Below are positions 54,790 through 63,084 of a stretch of DNA of 64,000 bases, in pieces; the first letter of the stretch is position 1; the number at the start of each line of letters is the position of its first letter. The notes below the pieces were generated by a model. It searched no databases. It saw only the letters and a program-made list of their open reading frames with translations, and was not told the origin of the DNA. The stretch comes from Streptomyces sp. NBC_00250 (lineage in GTDB: Bacteria > Actinomycetota > Actinomycetes > Streptomycetales > Streptomycetaceae): contig NZ_CP108088.1 in assembly GCF_036192275.1 (NCBI RefSeq), forward strand, positions 6,139,501 to 6,203,500. The letters run 5' to 3'. A program made the position numbers and the translations under genes.

Positions 54790-57314
54790 CGGGAGGAAGC
54801 CCCTTCCAGCGTGCTGTTCGTCCTGCCGAGCGTCAGGATCGTCAGGTCCGGCTTGATCTGGTCGCGCTCCGGCACGAAGCGGACCGAGGGGTCCGGTGCC
54901 TCCGGCGCGTTCACGAAGGAGACGAAGCGCCGCAGCCGCTCCGGGTCGTCCAGGGTCTGCGCCCACTCGTCCTGGTAGTCGGCGACGTGCGCCGCCATCA
55001 GCGCCTCCAGCTCGTCGCAGAGCCCGAGCGAGTCGTGCACCACCACGTCCTTGAGGTGGTCGAGCCCGCCGTCCAGGCGCTCCAGCCAGGTCGACGTCCG
55101 CTCAAGCCGGTCCGCCGTCCGGATGTAGAACATCAGGAACCGGTCGATCAGGCGCACCAGTTCGGCGTCCGACAGGTCCTGCGCGAGCAGATCCGCGTGG
55201 CGCGGGGTCGCGCCGCCGTTCCCGCCGACATACAGGTTCCAGCCGTTGGCCGTCGCGATGATCCCGAAGTCCTTCGACTGCGCCTCGGCGCACTCGCGGG
55301 CGCAGCCGGAGACCGCCGACTTGAGCTTGTGCGGGGCGCGCAGGCCCCGGTAGCGCAGCTCCAGCTGGATGGCCATCTTCACCGAGTCCTGGACGCCGTA
55401 CCGGCACCAGGTCTGCCCGACGCAGGACTTGATCGTGCGGAGCGCCTTGCCGTACGCGTGCCCCGACTCGAAGCCCGCGTCGACCAGGCGAGTCCAGATC
55501 GCCGGCAGATGGTCCACCCGGGCGCCGAAGAGGTCGATCCGCTGGCCGCCGGTGATCTTCGTGTAGAGGCCGAAGTCGCGGGCCACCTCGCCGATCACGA
55601 TCAGCTTGTCCGGGGTGATCTCGCCGCCGGGGATGCGCGGTACGACCGAGTAGGAGCCGTTGCGCTGCATGTTGGCGAGGAAGTGGTCGTTGGTGTCCTG
55701 GAGGGAGGCCTGCTCGCCGTCCAGGATGTAGCCGTTGTTGAGGGAAGCCAGGATCGAGCCGACGGTCGGCTTGCAGACCTCGCAGCCCTCACCGCCCCGC
55801 GCCTCCTCCCGACCGTGCGAGTCGAGCAGCGCGGCGAAGGATGCGATCCGCAGGGTGCGGGCGATCTCGTACAGCTCGCTCCGGTTGTACGAGAAGCAGC
55901 CGCAGAGCCCCTTGTCGGCCGGCGCCGGCAGCAGCTTCTCGATGACCTTCACGCAACTGCCGCAGCCCGTACCGGCCTTGGTGCACTTCTTCACCTCGGC
56001 GAGCGAGGAGCACTCGCCGATCGCGTGCTTCGTCACGTTGTGGCAGGAGCAGATCACCGCGTCGTCCGGCAGTGCCGAAGGGCCGAGCGCCACCGGCGCG
56101 CCCGCGCCCGCCGGAAGGACCAGCTGCTCGGGGGAGACCGGCGGCACGGTGCCGGTGAGCGGGCGGAGCAGGCCGTACTGCTCGGCGTCGCCGACCAGGA
56201 CACCACCGAGGAGGACGCCCTCGCCGCTGATGACCAGCTTCTTGTAGACGCCCGAGCGGGAGTCGGAGTACACGACGTCGAGGCAGCCCTCGGCCGTGCC
56301 GTGTGCGTCGCCGAACGAGGCCACGTCCACGCCGAGCAGCTTCAGCTTCGTCGACATGTCGGCGCCGGTGAAGCCGTCGCCGGCCTCGTCCGCCAGGGTC
56401 GCGGCCACCGTCTGCGCCATCTCGTAGCCCGGCGCCACCAGGCCGTACACCCGCCCGTCGGTCGCCAGCGCGCACTCGCCGATCGCGAAGACCGCCGGGT
56501 CGGAGGTACGGCACTGCTCGTCGACCGCGATGCCGCCGCGCTCCCCGACGGTCAGTCCGCAGTCGCGGGCCAGCTGGTCCCGGGGCCGTACACCGGCCGA
56601 GAACACGACCATGTCCGTGGCCACTTCGGAGCCGTCCGACAGCTTCATGCCCGTCACGGCGCCGTCCGCCGTCACGACCTCCTGCGTGCCCGTCCCGGTG
56701 TGGACGGTCAGACCCATCCGCTCGATCGTGCGCAGCAGCGCGGCGCCGCCGCCCTCGTCGACCTGCACCGGCATCAGCCGCGGCGCGAACTCCACGACGT
56801 GGGTGTCGAGTCCGAGGCCCTTCAGCGCGCCGGCCGCCTCAAGGCCGAGCAGACCGCCGCCGACGACCGCGCCGGTCGTCGCCGTCTTCGCGTACTCCTC
56901 GATCGCGAGCAGGTCCTCGATCGTCCGGTAGACGAAACAGCCGCGGGCGTCCTTGCCGGGCACCGGCGGGACGAAGGGGTACGAGCCGGTGGCGAGGACG
57001 AGCGAGTCGTACGCGAAGACCCGCCCGGAGCGGGCGGTGACCGTACGGGCCTCCCGGTCCACCGACTCCGCCGGATCGCCCACGTACAGCTCGATGCCGT
57101 GCTTCTCCATGAAGCCCGCCTCGACCATCGAGAGGTCGTCCGGGGTCTTGCCGGCGAAGTACGAGGTCAGCTGGACGCGGTCGTAGGCGGGGCGCGGCTC
57201 CTCGCAGAGGACGACGATCCTGGCCCGCTCGGTGACACCGCGGTCGGCGAGCGACTCCAGGAACCGCTGGCCGACCATTCCGTGGCCGACCAGGACGATG
57301 GTGGGGGTGGTCAT
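54786..57314 (-). CDS. nirB: NADH-dependent nitrite reductase large subunit
   Basis: Reduces nitrite to ammonium in the cytoplasm. 842 residues: an N-terminal FAD/NAD(P)-binding reductase domain (IVLVGHGMVGQRFLESL; VVGGGLLGLEAAGALKGLG), a [2Fe-2S] BFD-like domain with CSCHN and CGSC (about residues 423-460), and the sirohaem/[4Fe-4S] domain (about 530-780) with the Cys pairs SCVGQTWC and SGCAREC near 625-675. It overlaps the upstream flavoprotein gene by ATGA and the downstream nirD by ATGA, so all three form one coupled operon with a GlnR-like box in front. Confidence 0.96.
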   Translation of the reverse strand: MTTPTIVLVGHGMVGQRFLESLADRGVTERARIVVLCEEPRPAYDRVQLTSYFAGKTPDDLSMVEAGFMEKHGIELYVGDPAESVDREARTVTARSGRVFAYDSLVLATGSYPFVPPVPGKDARGCFVYRTIEDLLAIEEYAKTATTGAVVGGGLLGLEAAGALKGLGLDTHVVEFAPRLMPVQVDEGGGAALLRTIERMGLTVHTGTGTQEVVTADGAVTGMKLSDGSEVATDMVVFSAGVRPRDQLARDCGLTVGERGGIAVDEQCRTSDPAVFAIGECALATDGRVYGLVAPGYEMAQTVAATLADEAGDGFTGADMSTKLKLLGVDVASFGDAHGTAEGCLDVVYSDSRSGVYKKLVISGEGVLLGGVLVGDAEQYGLLRPLTGTVPPVSPEQLVLPAGAGAPVALGPSALPDDAVICSCHNVTKHAIGECSSLAEVKKCTKAGTGCGSCVKVIEKLLPAPADKGLCGCFSYNRSELYEIARTLRIASFAALLDSHGREEARGGEGCEVCKPTVGSILASLNNGYILDGEQASLQDTNDHFLANMQRNGSYSVVPRIPGGEITPDKLIVIGEVARDFGLYTKITGGQRIDLFGARVDHLPAIWTRLVDAGFESGHAYGKALRTIKSCVGQTWCRYGVQDSVKMAIQLELRYRGLRAPHKLKSAVSGCARECAEAQSKDFGIIATANGWNLYVGGNGGATPRHADLLAQDLSDAELVRLIDRFLMFYIRTADRLERTSTWLERLDGGLDHLKDVVVHDSLGLCDELEALMAAHVADYQDEWAQTLDDPERLRRFVSFVNAPEAPDPSVRFVPERDQIKPDLTILTLGRTNSTLEGASSR

Positions 57315-58540
57315 GAGGAGCCTCCGTCGTGGGTGAGCAGGTGCAGCAGGGGGGCCTCGTCGGGCAGGGCTTCGTCGCCCTCCCAGGCCCGGGCGAGCGT
57401 GCCGACGGCGGCCAGGTCGCCGAGGAGGACGCCACCGACGAGGCGGTCTCCGCGGACGACGACCTTGCGGTAGGCGCGGCGGGTGGCGTCGGTGAGCTGG
57501 ACGACGTCGTCGCCGGGTTGCGGGGTGGCCTCGCCGAACGAGGCGAGGTCGAGGGGGGTGGGGCCGCCGAGGGTGAGGCGGGTGAGGGCGCGGGTCCCGG
57601 TGTATCGCCCGGCCTCGGGCGTGCCCGCACGAGGGTGGGCGGGGGGCGTCGATTCCGCCGCCAGCAGGTCCACCAGCGCGTCGGCCTGTTCCAGGGCCGG
57701 GCCCGCCAGGCCGTAGACGCGGCCCGCGTGTTCCGCGCAGTCGCCCACCGCGTGGATGTACGGGTCCGAGGTGCGGAGCTCGTCGTCGACCACGATGCCC
57801 GTGGACACCGCGAGGCCCGCCTCCCTCGCCAGGGCCACCCTCGGGCGTACCCCGCAGGCCAGGACCACGATCTGCGCGTCGAGGACGAAGCCGTCGGCCA
57901 GTTCGACCGCCGTCACCTCGCCGTCCCGCTGCCGCAGGCCGCTCACCCGGCACTCGGTGTGCACCTCGACCCCGAGGGACTCGACGTGCTCGTGGAGCAA
58001 GGCCGAGGCGTGCGCGTCCAGTTGGCGTTCCATCAGGCGTTCGCCCTGCTGGGTCAGAACCACCTCGGCGCCGAGCGCCGCCAGGGCCCGCGCCGCCGAG
58101 ACCCCGAGGAGTCCGCCGCCGATGACCACCGCCCGCGTCCCGGGCCGTACCCGGTCGCGCAGCGCCAGGCAGTCGTCGAGCGTACGGAAGGCGTGGACGC
58201 CCTCCGGCAGCTCCGCCCCGCGCAGTCCGCGCAGCGGCGGAAGGACCGGGTTGGAGCCGGTGGCCAGGACCAGTCGGTCGTAGCCGACGAGCGAGCCGTC
58301 CGCGCATTCCACCGTCCGCGCCGCCCGGTCGATCCGCACCGCCCGCACCCCGAGCCGTGCCGGCTCGCGGGTTCCGGGCAGTGCGATGACCTCGGGGGCG
58401 TACCGCCCGGCGAGGACGTCGGCGAGCAGCACCCTGTTGTAGGGGGCGTGCGGCTCCTCGCCGAGGAGGGTGACGGGCAGGCGCTGGGCGAGCCGGGCGC
58501 CCGCCGTTCCGCCCCCGACCACCACGATCCGTGTACTCAT
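57311..58540 (-). CDS. NAD(P)/FAD-dependent oxidoreductase of the nitrite reductase operon
   Basis: 409 residues. RIVVVGGGTAGARLAQRL at the N-terminus binds FAD, VVIGGGLLGVSAARALAALG near residue 140 binds NAD(P), and VHAVGDCAEH-like IHAVGDCAEHAG closes the FAD site. It resembles the reductase half of NirB and rubredoxin/assimilatory nitrate reductase electron-transfer subunits. As first gene of the operon (4-nt overlap with nirB) it probably supplies electrons for nitrate or nitrite reduction. No nitrate reductase catalytic subunit is in the window. Confidence 0.88.
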   Translation of the reverse strand: MSTRIVVVGGGTAGARLAQRLPVTLLGEEPHAPYNRVLLADVLAGRYAPEVIALPGTREPARLGVRAVRIDRAARTVECADGSLVGYDRLVLATGSNPVLPPLRGLRGAELPEGVHAFRTLDDCLALRDRVRPGTRAVVIGGGLLGVSAARALAALGAEVVLTQQGERLMERQLDAHASALLHEHVESLGVEVHTECRVSGLRQRDGEVTAVELADGFVLDAQIVVLACGVRPRVALAREAGLAVSTGIVVDDELRTSDPYIHAVGDCAEHAGRVYGLAGPALEQADALVDLLAAESTPPAHPRAGTPEAGRYTGTRALTRLTLGGPTPLDLASFGEATPQPGDDVVQLTDATRRAYRKVVVRGDRLVGGVLLGDLAAVGTLARAWEGDEALPDEAPLLHLLTHDGGSS

Positions 58541-58563
58541 ACCGGGAAGCGTGCGCGGCCGGT

Positions 58564-58601
58564 GTTACCCGACGGCATCCCGACTGTTTCCCGTACGGAA
58601 C
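58564..58601 (-). promoter_or_regulatory. GlnR-type box upstream of the nitrite reductase operon
   Basis: On the minus strand GTTCC-N6-GAAAC-N6-GATGC-N6-GTAAC, four 5-bp elements at exact 11-bp steps. GAAAC and GTAAC are consensus elements of the actinobacterial GlnR box. It lies 24-61 bp before the start codon, as expected for activation under nitrogen limitation. Confidence 0.75.
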
Positions 58602-58744
58602 GCTGATCTCCGTCCCCGGCCCCGACCGCTGTGAGGCCGGGCGGGGCGGCCGTCAGGATTAACCCGTGGTCAGGCTCGGCTCAAGCCAGGCTTAAGGATC
58701 GCGGGGACGGAGCTGAGCTGGGGATTCCCGTATACGGGCGGACC

Positions 58745-58750
58745 TACTGT
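58745..58750 (+). promoter_or_regulatory. -10 hexamer of a leaderless promoter
   Basis: TACTGT, exactly 7 nt before GTG 58758; this decides the start over the in-frame GTG at 58749, which lies inside the hexamer. Confidence 0.55.
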
Positions 58751-58757
58751 GCCGGAT

Positions 58758-60167
58758 GTGACCACCGAGGCCAGCCACCCTCTTTACGTACCCCTCCCCC
58801 GTCAGCCGGTCCACGCCCCGGCCCCCGCACCCCCGATACCGGCCCCGCCCGCTCCCGCCCTGCGGCTCGCTCCCGAGCGTCTGCGGACCGCGATCCTCGC
58901 CGGCGCCGGGGCGGTGGCCCTCCTGTGGGGTGTCCAGGCCCGGCCCTCCGCCCGCCTGGACGCCTTCTTCGCGTCCGGCGCCCACCTCACCGGCCTCCTC
59001 GCCGGCTACGGCGTCCTCGTCCTGCTGCTGCTCATGGCCCGCGTCCCGGCCGTCGAGCACGGCGTCGGCGCCGACCGGCTCGCCCGCTGGCACGCGCTCG
59101 GCGGCCGGTACGTCCTCGGTCTGATCGGCGCCCACGCGCTCCTCGCGCTCTGCGGTTACGCCGTGCACACCCGCACCGACCTGGTCACCGCCACCGGGGA
59201 CCTCCTCGCGTACGGGGCGATCGCCGCCGCCACCGCCGGCACCGCCCTCTTCGTCGCCGTCGGCATCACCTCCGCCCGGGCCGTGCGGAACCGGGTCCGC
59301 CACGAGACCTGGCGGGCGATCCACCTCGGCGGGCTCCTCGCCGCCGCCCTCGGCTTCGTCCACCAGCTCGCCGGACCCGACATCGCCGACAGCCTCCTCG
59401 TCCGCTGGCTCTGGTCGATGGCCCACGGCACCGTCGCCGTCCTCCTCGTCTGGTACCGGCTCGTCGTCCCCGTCCGCGCCGCCCTCCGCCACGAGCTGCG
59501 GGTCGTCGAGGTCCGCGACGAAGGGCCCGGGGTCGTCTCGGTCCTCGTCCGGGGCAGGGGAGTGGCCCGGCTGCGGGCCGAACCCGGCCAGTTCTTCCGC
59601 TGGCGCTTCCTGCGGCGCGGGCTCTGGGCGACCGCCCTGCCCTTCTCCCTCTCCGCGCCCGTCCGCGACGACACCCTGCGGATCACCGTCAAGGCCCTCG
59701 GCGACCACACCCGCCGCATCCGGCGCCTCCGCCCCGGCGTCCGGGTCCTCGCCTCCGGCCCCTTCGGCGCGCTCACCGCCCACCGCCGCACCCGCCGCAA
59801 GGTCCTGCTGCTCGCCGGAGGCGTCGGCATCACCCCGCTGCGCGCCCTCTTCGAGACGCTGCCCGGCGGGCCCGGCGACGTGACCCTGCTCTACCGGGCC
59901 TCGGACGCGGCCGGTCTCGTCCTGCGCGAGGAGCTGGAGGCCATCGCCCGCGAACGGCAGGCCGCCCTCCACTTCCTCCTCGGCCGCTCGGACGACTCCT
60001 TCGACCCCCTCGCCCCGCGCGCCCTGCGCCACCTGGTGCCGGACCTCGCCGTCCACGACGTGTACCTGTGCGGGCCGCCCGCGATGGCGCGCGCCGCCAC
60101 CGCCAACCTGATCCGGGCCGGGGTTCCGGCCTCCCGCATCCACAGCGAGGACTTCGACCATGCCTAG
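58758..60167 (+). CDS. Ferric-reductase-like transmembrane oxidoreductase
   Basis: 469 residues. A Pro-rich N-terminus (about 1-40), six membrane helices of the ferric reductase-like type (about 45-230) with His residues for haem (WHALGGRYVLG, GAHALLALCGY, HETWRAIHLG, GFVHQLAG), then a ferredoxin-reductase module with an FAD-binding barrel (PGQFFRWRFL, LPFSLSAP) and NAD-binding domain (LLAGGVGITPLRAL; YLCGPPAMARA). It passes electrons from NAD(P)H across the membrane. In relatives the next gene encodes an FMN-binding protein; here only a 63-residue ORF follows. Confidence 0.9.
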   Translation: MTTEASHPLYVPLPRQPVHAPAPAPPIPAPPAPALRLAPERLRTAILAGAGAVALLWGVQARPSARLDAFFASGAHLTGLLAGYGVLVLLLLMARVPAVEHGVGADRLARWHALGGRYVLGLIGAHALLALCGYAVHTRTDLVTATGDLLAYGAIAAATAGTALFVAVGITSARAVRNRVRHETWRAIHLGGLLAAALGFVHQLAGPDIADSLLVRWLWSMAHGTVAVLLVWYRLVVPVRAALRHELRVVEVRDEGPGVVSVLVRGRGVARLRAEPGQFFRWRFLRRGLWATALPFSLSAPVRDDTLRITVKALGDHTRRIRRLRPGVRVLASGPFGALTAHRRTRRKVLLLAGGVGITPLRALFETLPGGPGDVTLLYRASDAAGLVLREELEAIARERQAALHFLLGRSDDSFDPLAPRALRHLVPDLAVHDVYLCGPPAMARAATANLIRAGVPASRIHSEDFDHA

Positions 60168-60351
60168 ACACGGTGCCCCGCGCGTCCCCGCCGTCGAGCA
60201 GGCCCGCCGCCGGCTCGCCGCCGCCCTCCTCGGCGCCGGCGCGCTCGCCGCGACCCTCCTCACGGCCTCGGTCTCCCCGGCCGCGCCACCCGCCCCCGAC
60301 CGGGAACCGGGCGCCGCAAGCTCAGACGTAGCTCAACTCTCCAGAGATTGA
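60160..60351 (+). CDS. Short secreted or membrane ORF after the ferric reductase gene
   Basis: 63 residues, overlapping the reductase gene by 8 nt (ATGCCTAG). Basic start MPRHGAPRVPAVEQARRRLA, hydrophobic AALLGAGALAATLLTASV, AxA-like cleavage and only about 20 mature residues. In many actinomycetes this position holds an FMN-binding electron carrier with such a signal peptide, so the ORF may be a truncated remnant of one. No FMN motif remains. Low confidence that it is functional. Confidence 0.4.
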   Translation: MPRHGAPRVPAVEQARRRLAAALLGAGALAATLLTASVSPAAPPAPDREPGAASSDVAQLSRD

Positions 60352-60375
60352 TGGACGGGGCAACGATCGTCTCCC

Positions 60376-60381
60376 TAGGCT
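60376..60381 (+). promoter_or_regulatory. -10 hexamer of the leaderless TSUP promoter
   Basis: TAGGCT, exactly 7 nt before ATG 60389, no ribosome-binding site. Confidence 0.55.
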
Positions 60382-60388
60382 CACGGGC

Positions 60389-61174
60389 ATGCCCGAGATC
60401 TCGCTGACCACGCTTGTCCTGCTGTGCCTCGCCGCGCTCGTGGCGGGCTGGATCGACGCCGTGGTCGGCGGCGGCGGGCTGCTCCTGCTGCCCGCCCTGC
60501 TGCTCGGGCTGCCGAACGTCCAGGCCGCCCACATCCTCGGCACCAACAAGGCCGTCGCCATCGTCGGCACCACCGGGGCCGCGATCACCTATGTCCGCAA
60601 GGCGCCGGTGCAGGTCTGGACGGCGGTGCGCATCGGGCTCGCCGCCCTCACGGGCTCGATGGCCGGCGCGTTCTTCGCGGCCGGCATCAGCAGCGAGGTC
60701 CTGCGTCCGGTCATCATGGTCGTCCTGCTCGCCGTGGCCGCCTTCGTGATGTTGCGGCCCTCGTTCGGAGCGAAGGCCGAGGGGGAGGAGCGGGCGCCGC
60801 TGACCCGGGCCCGGATCGTGACCGCGATCGTCGTGGTCGGCGGTGGGATCGGCTTCTACGACGGTCTGTTCGGGCCGGGCACCGGCACCTTCCTGGTCCT
60901 CGCCCTGACCGCCGTTCTCCACCTCGACCTGGTGACGGCCTCCGCCACCGCGAAGATCGTCAACGTCTGCACCAACGCGGGCGCGCTCGCGATGTTCGCG
61001 TACCAGGGCAGCGTGTACTGGCAGCTGGCGGCCGTCATGGCGGTCTTCAACCTGATCGGCGGGACGGTCGGGGCGCGGATGGCGCTGAGCAAGGGCGCCG
61101 AGTTCGTGCGCGGGGTGCTGCTCGTCGTGGTGCTCTCGCTGGTCGCGAAGCTCGCCTTCGACCAGTGGGCCTGA
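60389..61174 (+). CDS. TSUP-family transporter (TauE/SafE type)
   Basis: 261 residues with about eight membrane helices. WIDAVVGGGGLLLLPALLL and ILGTNKAVAIVGTTGAAITY form the first TSUP repeat; GFYDGLFGPGTGTFLVLAL and ASATAKIVNVCTNAGALAMF the second. The family moves sulfite, sulfonates or other organic anions, usually outward; the substrate here is unknown. Its proximity to nitrite reductase is not evidence for nitrite transport. Monocistronic by spacing. Confidence 0.9.
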   Translation: MPEISLTTLVLLCLAALVAGWIDAVVGGGGLLLLPALLLGLPNVQAAHILGTNKAVAIVGTTGAAITYVRKAPVQVWTAVRIGLAALTGSMAGAFFAAGISSEVLRPVIMVVLLAVAAFVMLRPSFGAKAEGEERAPLTRARIVTAIVVVGGGIGFYDGLFGPGTGTFLVLALTAVLHLDLVTASATAKIVNVCTNAGALAMFAYQGSVYWQLAAVMAVFNLIGGTVGARMALSKGAEFVRGVLLVVVLSLVAKLAFDQWA

Positions 61175-61201
61175 CCTTCACCGGACCGGCCGACGGACCG
61201 G

Positions 61202-61819
61202 CTACCGCACCCCGATGAGGTGGCCGTACGCGACCACGTTCCCCTGGTAGCCGTTCTTCTTCGAGAAGCCGCCGCCGCAGGTGATCACCCGGATCTCCGC
61301 GCGGCCCGCCTCGCCGTACACCTTCCGGTCCGGGAATTCCTTGTTCTCGTAGACCTCGACCGCGTCGACCGTGAACACGGCCGTCCGCCCGTCCTGCCGG
61401 TCCACCTCGATCCGGTGGCCCTTCTTCAGCGCGCCGAGGGTGTAGAAGACGGCGGGTCCGTCGGCGTTGTCGACATGGCCCGCGACGATCGCCGTGCCCT
61501 TGGCGCCGGGCGGGGTGCCGTTCTCGTACCAGCCGGCCATGTTCCGGTTCCCGGCCGGCGGTACGTCGAGCGAACCGTCCGGGGCCAGACCCAGCCGCAT
61601 CATCGGGGTGTCCACATCGGTCTCGGGGATGCGCAGCCGGACCGGCGCCGAGGGAGGCAGCGGGTCGGCGGCGGCGTCGGTGTGCACGCTCGGCCCGGCG
61701 GCGAAGGCCTGCGCGGCCGACGGTACGGGCGGGGTGACCTGCTCCGAGCCGTTCTGGACGAGCCAGAGCCCGACGCAGACGGCCACGGCTATGCCCCAGC
61801 CCTTGCTCCTGTTGCTCAC
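61202..61819 (-). CDS. Class F sortase
   Basis: 205 residues from GTG 61819. One N-terminal membrane helix (GIAVAVCVGLWLVQNG), then a sortase barrel: IPETDVDTPMMRLGL, the catalytic His in AIVAGHVDNADGPAVF (about residue 113), the catalytic Cys in IRVITCGGGF (about 178) and a C-terminal NVVAYGHLIGVR that replaces the usual Arg strand. This is the pattern of class F sortases in actinobacteria. It probably anchors the protein encoded just upstream (61902). Confidence 0.88.
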   Translation of the reverse strand: MSNRSKGWGIAVAVCVGLWLVQNGSEQVTPPVPSAAQAFAAGPSVHTDAAADPLPPSAPVRLRIPETDVDTPMMRLGLAPDGSLDVPPAGNRNMAGWYENGTPPGAKGTAIVAGHVDNADGPAVFYTLGALKKGHRIEVDRQDGRTAVFTVDAVEVYENKEFPDRKVYGEAGRAEIRVITCGGGFSKKNGYQGNVVAYGHLIGVR

Positions 61820-61843
61820 CTGGGTTCCCTCGGGAGGTGTGGC

Positions 61844-61887
61844 CCTGCCCCCGCCGGGCCGTGTTCGGGCGCTCCGGCGGGGGCAGG
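61844..61887 (-). terminator. 14-bp hairpin between the substrate and sortase genes
   Basis: CCTGCCCCCGCCGG / CCGGCGGGGGCAGG with a 16-nt loop (61858-61873), just after the stop of the 61902 gene and 25 nt before the sortase start. It may attenuate expression from the first to the second gene. Confidence 0.65.
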
Positions 61888-61901
61888 ACGGGCGGACGGT
61901 C

Positions 61902-62408
61902 TCAGTGGCCCTGCGCGCCGCTCGCCCGGCGACGCAGGAGCCAGACCCCGCCCACGGCAGCTGCGGCCAGCACCGCCGCGCCTGCCGTGATCTGGGCGGT
62001 GTCGGGGCCCACACTGCCCCCGACACCGGTCTGGACGTGGCCGCTGGGACGCCGGTGCTTGACGGTCAGGTCGCCCCGGGCCGTCTTTCCGTTGTCGCAG
62101 GCCACGCTGATGCCGTACGTGCCGGCCTTGGCGTGCTCCGGTACGCGGAACTGTCCGACCACGACTTCCTTGTGCGTGCTCGGGTTCAGCTGGAACTCGC
62201 CCGCGCCGAGCGAGTTCGCGTCCCCTACGCCGTGACCGTGCTTGCCGCAGGCGAGCGTGTTGACGGTGACGGTGGTGCCGGGTTCGGCGTCGGAGGGGAA
62301 GAGTTCGAGCCACTCGGAGTCGTTGGCGAACGCCGAGGGGGCGGCGAGGACTCCGATCGCGGCGACCGTCAGCGCGGTACCGGTGAACAGGCGGACAGTG
62401 GTGCGCAT
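61902..62408 (-). CDS. Secreted protein with C-terminal sorting-type tail
   Basis: 168 residues. Signal peptide (cleavage near AFA-NDSE), a beta-rich domain with two Cys (TLACGKHG and SVACDNGK) probably in a disulfide, then HVQTGVGGSVGPD, a hydrophobic helix (AGAAVLAAAAVGGVWLL) and RRRASGAQGH. The VQTG-helix-basic tail arrangement is the likely sorting signal for the adjacent class F sortase. Function of the domain is unknown; spacing of 82 bp to the sortase suggests an operon. ATG 62408 follows GGAGGCC. Confidence 0.8.
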   Translation of the reverse strand: MRTTVRLFTGTALTVAAIGVLAAPSAFANDSEWLELFPSDAEPGTTVTVNTLACGKHGHGVGDANSLGAGEFQLNPSTHKEVVVGQFRVPEHAKAGTYGISVACDNGKTARGDLTVKHRRPSGHVQTGVGGSVGPDTAQITAGAAVLAAAAVGGVWLLRRRASGAQGH

Positions 62409-62679
62409 GGGGGGCCTCCGGGGCGCGCGAGCGGTCGAGCGGGGCGGTCCTCCCGGGAGGGACTTCCCGGAACGGCCTTCTGTGACCGAGATAAGAGCCG
62501 CCGCGCGCCCCTCGCCTGCTGATGAGGCATCAGGATTGGGCCGTCCGATACGGTGTGTCGCCTGGATTTCCCGCGTTCACGCAGGTCAGAGAGGGTGTCG
62601 TTGTGTCAGCTGACGCCCCGTGCCGAACGGGTGACCGGAGTCCGCGGGCCGGCAGCCGGCGGACCGGGTCACCTGCCGG

Positions 62680-63084
62680 TCAGACGCCCGTCAGGCCGGT
62701 GATCGCCGCCAGGGCCCACTCCTGCGCCCCCACCGTCGTACCGGCCACGACCCCCGTCGCGACGGGCGCGAGGGCGCCCCGGAGCGTGGCGAGCGCGCGG
62801 CGCAGCCTGGTCTCCTCGACGGGCTCGACACGGGTGATCTCGGCCAGGACCCCCTCGGCCGCGTCCTGGGTGTCCTGCCGGTCCTGCTCGGCGAGGCCGG
62901 CCCGGGGGAGCTGCCGGAGGAGCTCGTTCACCCGCTCGGCGAGTGCCTCGTACCCCGGCGCGACCGTGTTGTCGTTCTGCTGGTTCTGGGTGACGGTCTC
63001 GTTGCCCCAGGCGAACTGGGAGTGGGAGACGTCGCCGTTGAAGACCGGGCCGTCGTTGCCGGGTGTGCTCCGCTGCTCGTTCAT
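62680..63084 (-). CDS. Small protein with N-terminal QFAW motif, unknown function
   Basis: 134 residues. Residues 17-36 (GDVSHSQFAWGNETVTQNQQ) are nearly the same as the C-terminal motif of the upstream beta-helix protein. Residues 45-100 are helical and charged (LAERVNELLRQLPRAGLAEQDR). The C-terminus GALAPVATGVVAGTTVGAQEWA...AITGL is a hydrophobic, possibly membrane-active segment. The start codon overlaps the stop of the beta-helix gene (ATGA). The N/Q-rich motif recalls short amyloid-type or adaptor motifs that pair effectors with sensors; this is an inference. I do not recognise a named family with certainty. Confidence 0.7.
   Translation of the reverse strand: MNEQRSTPGNDGPVFNGDVSHSQFAWGNETVTQNQQNDNTVAPGYEALAERVNELLRQLPRAGLAEQDRQDTQDAAEGVLAEITRVEPVEETRLRRALATLRGALAPVATGVVAGTTVGAQEWALAAITGLTGV

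Noticed and set aside
54433..58540. Sulfite reductase as an alternative for the nirB-like gene
   Set aside because: The N-terminal FAD/NAD reductase and BFD-like [2Fe-2S] domains with an adjacent nirD are specific to nitrite reductase; no cys genes are near.
60389..61174. Nitrite or sulfite transporter assignment for the TSUP gene
   Set aside because: TSUP substrates cannot be told from sequence, and distance to nirB with an independent promoter gives no support.
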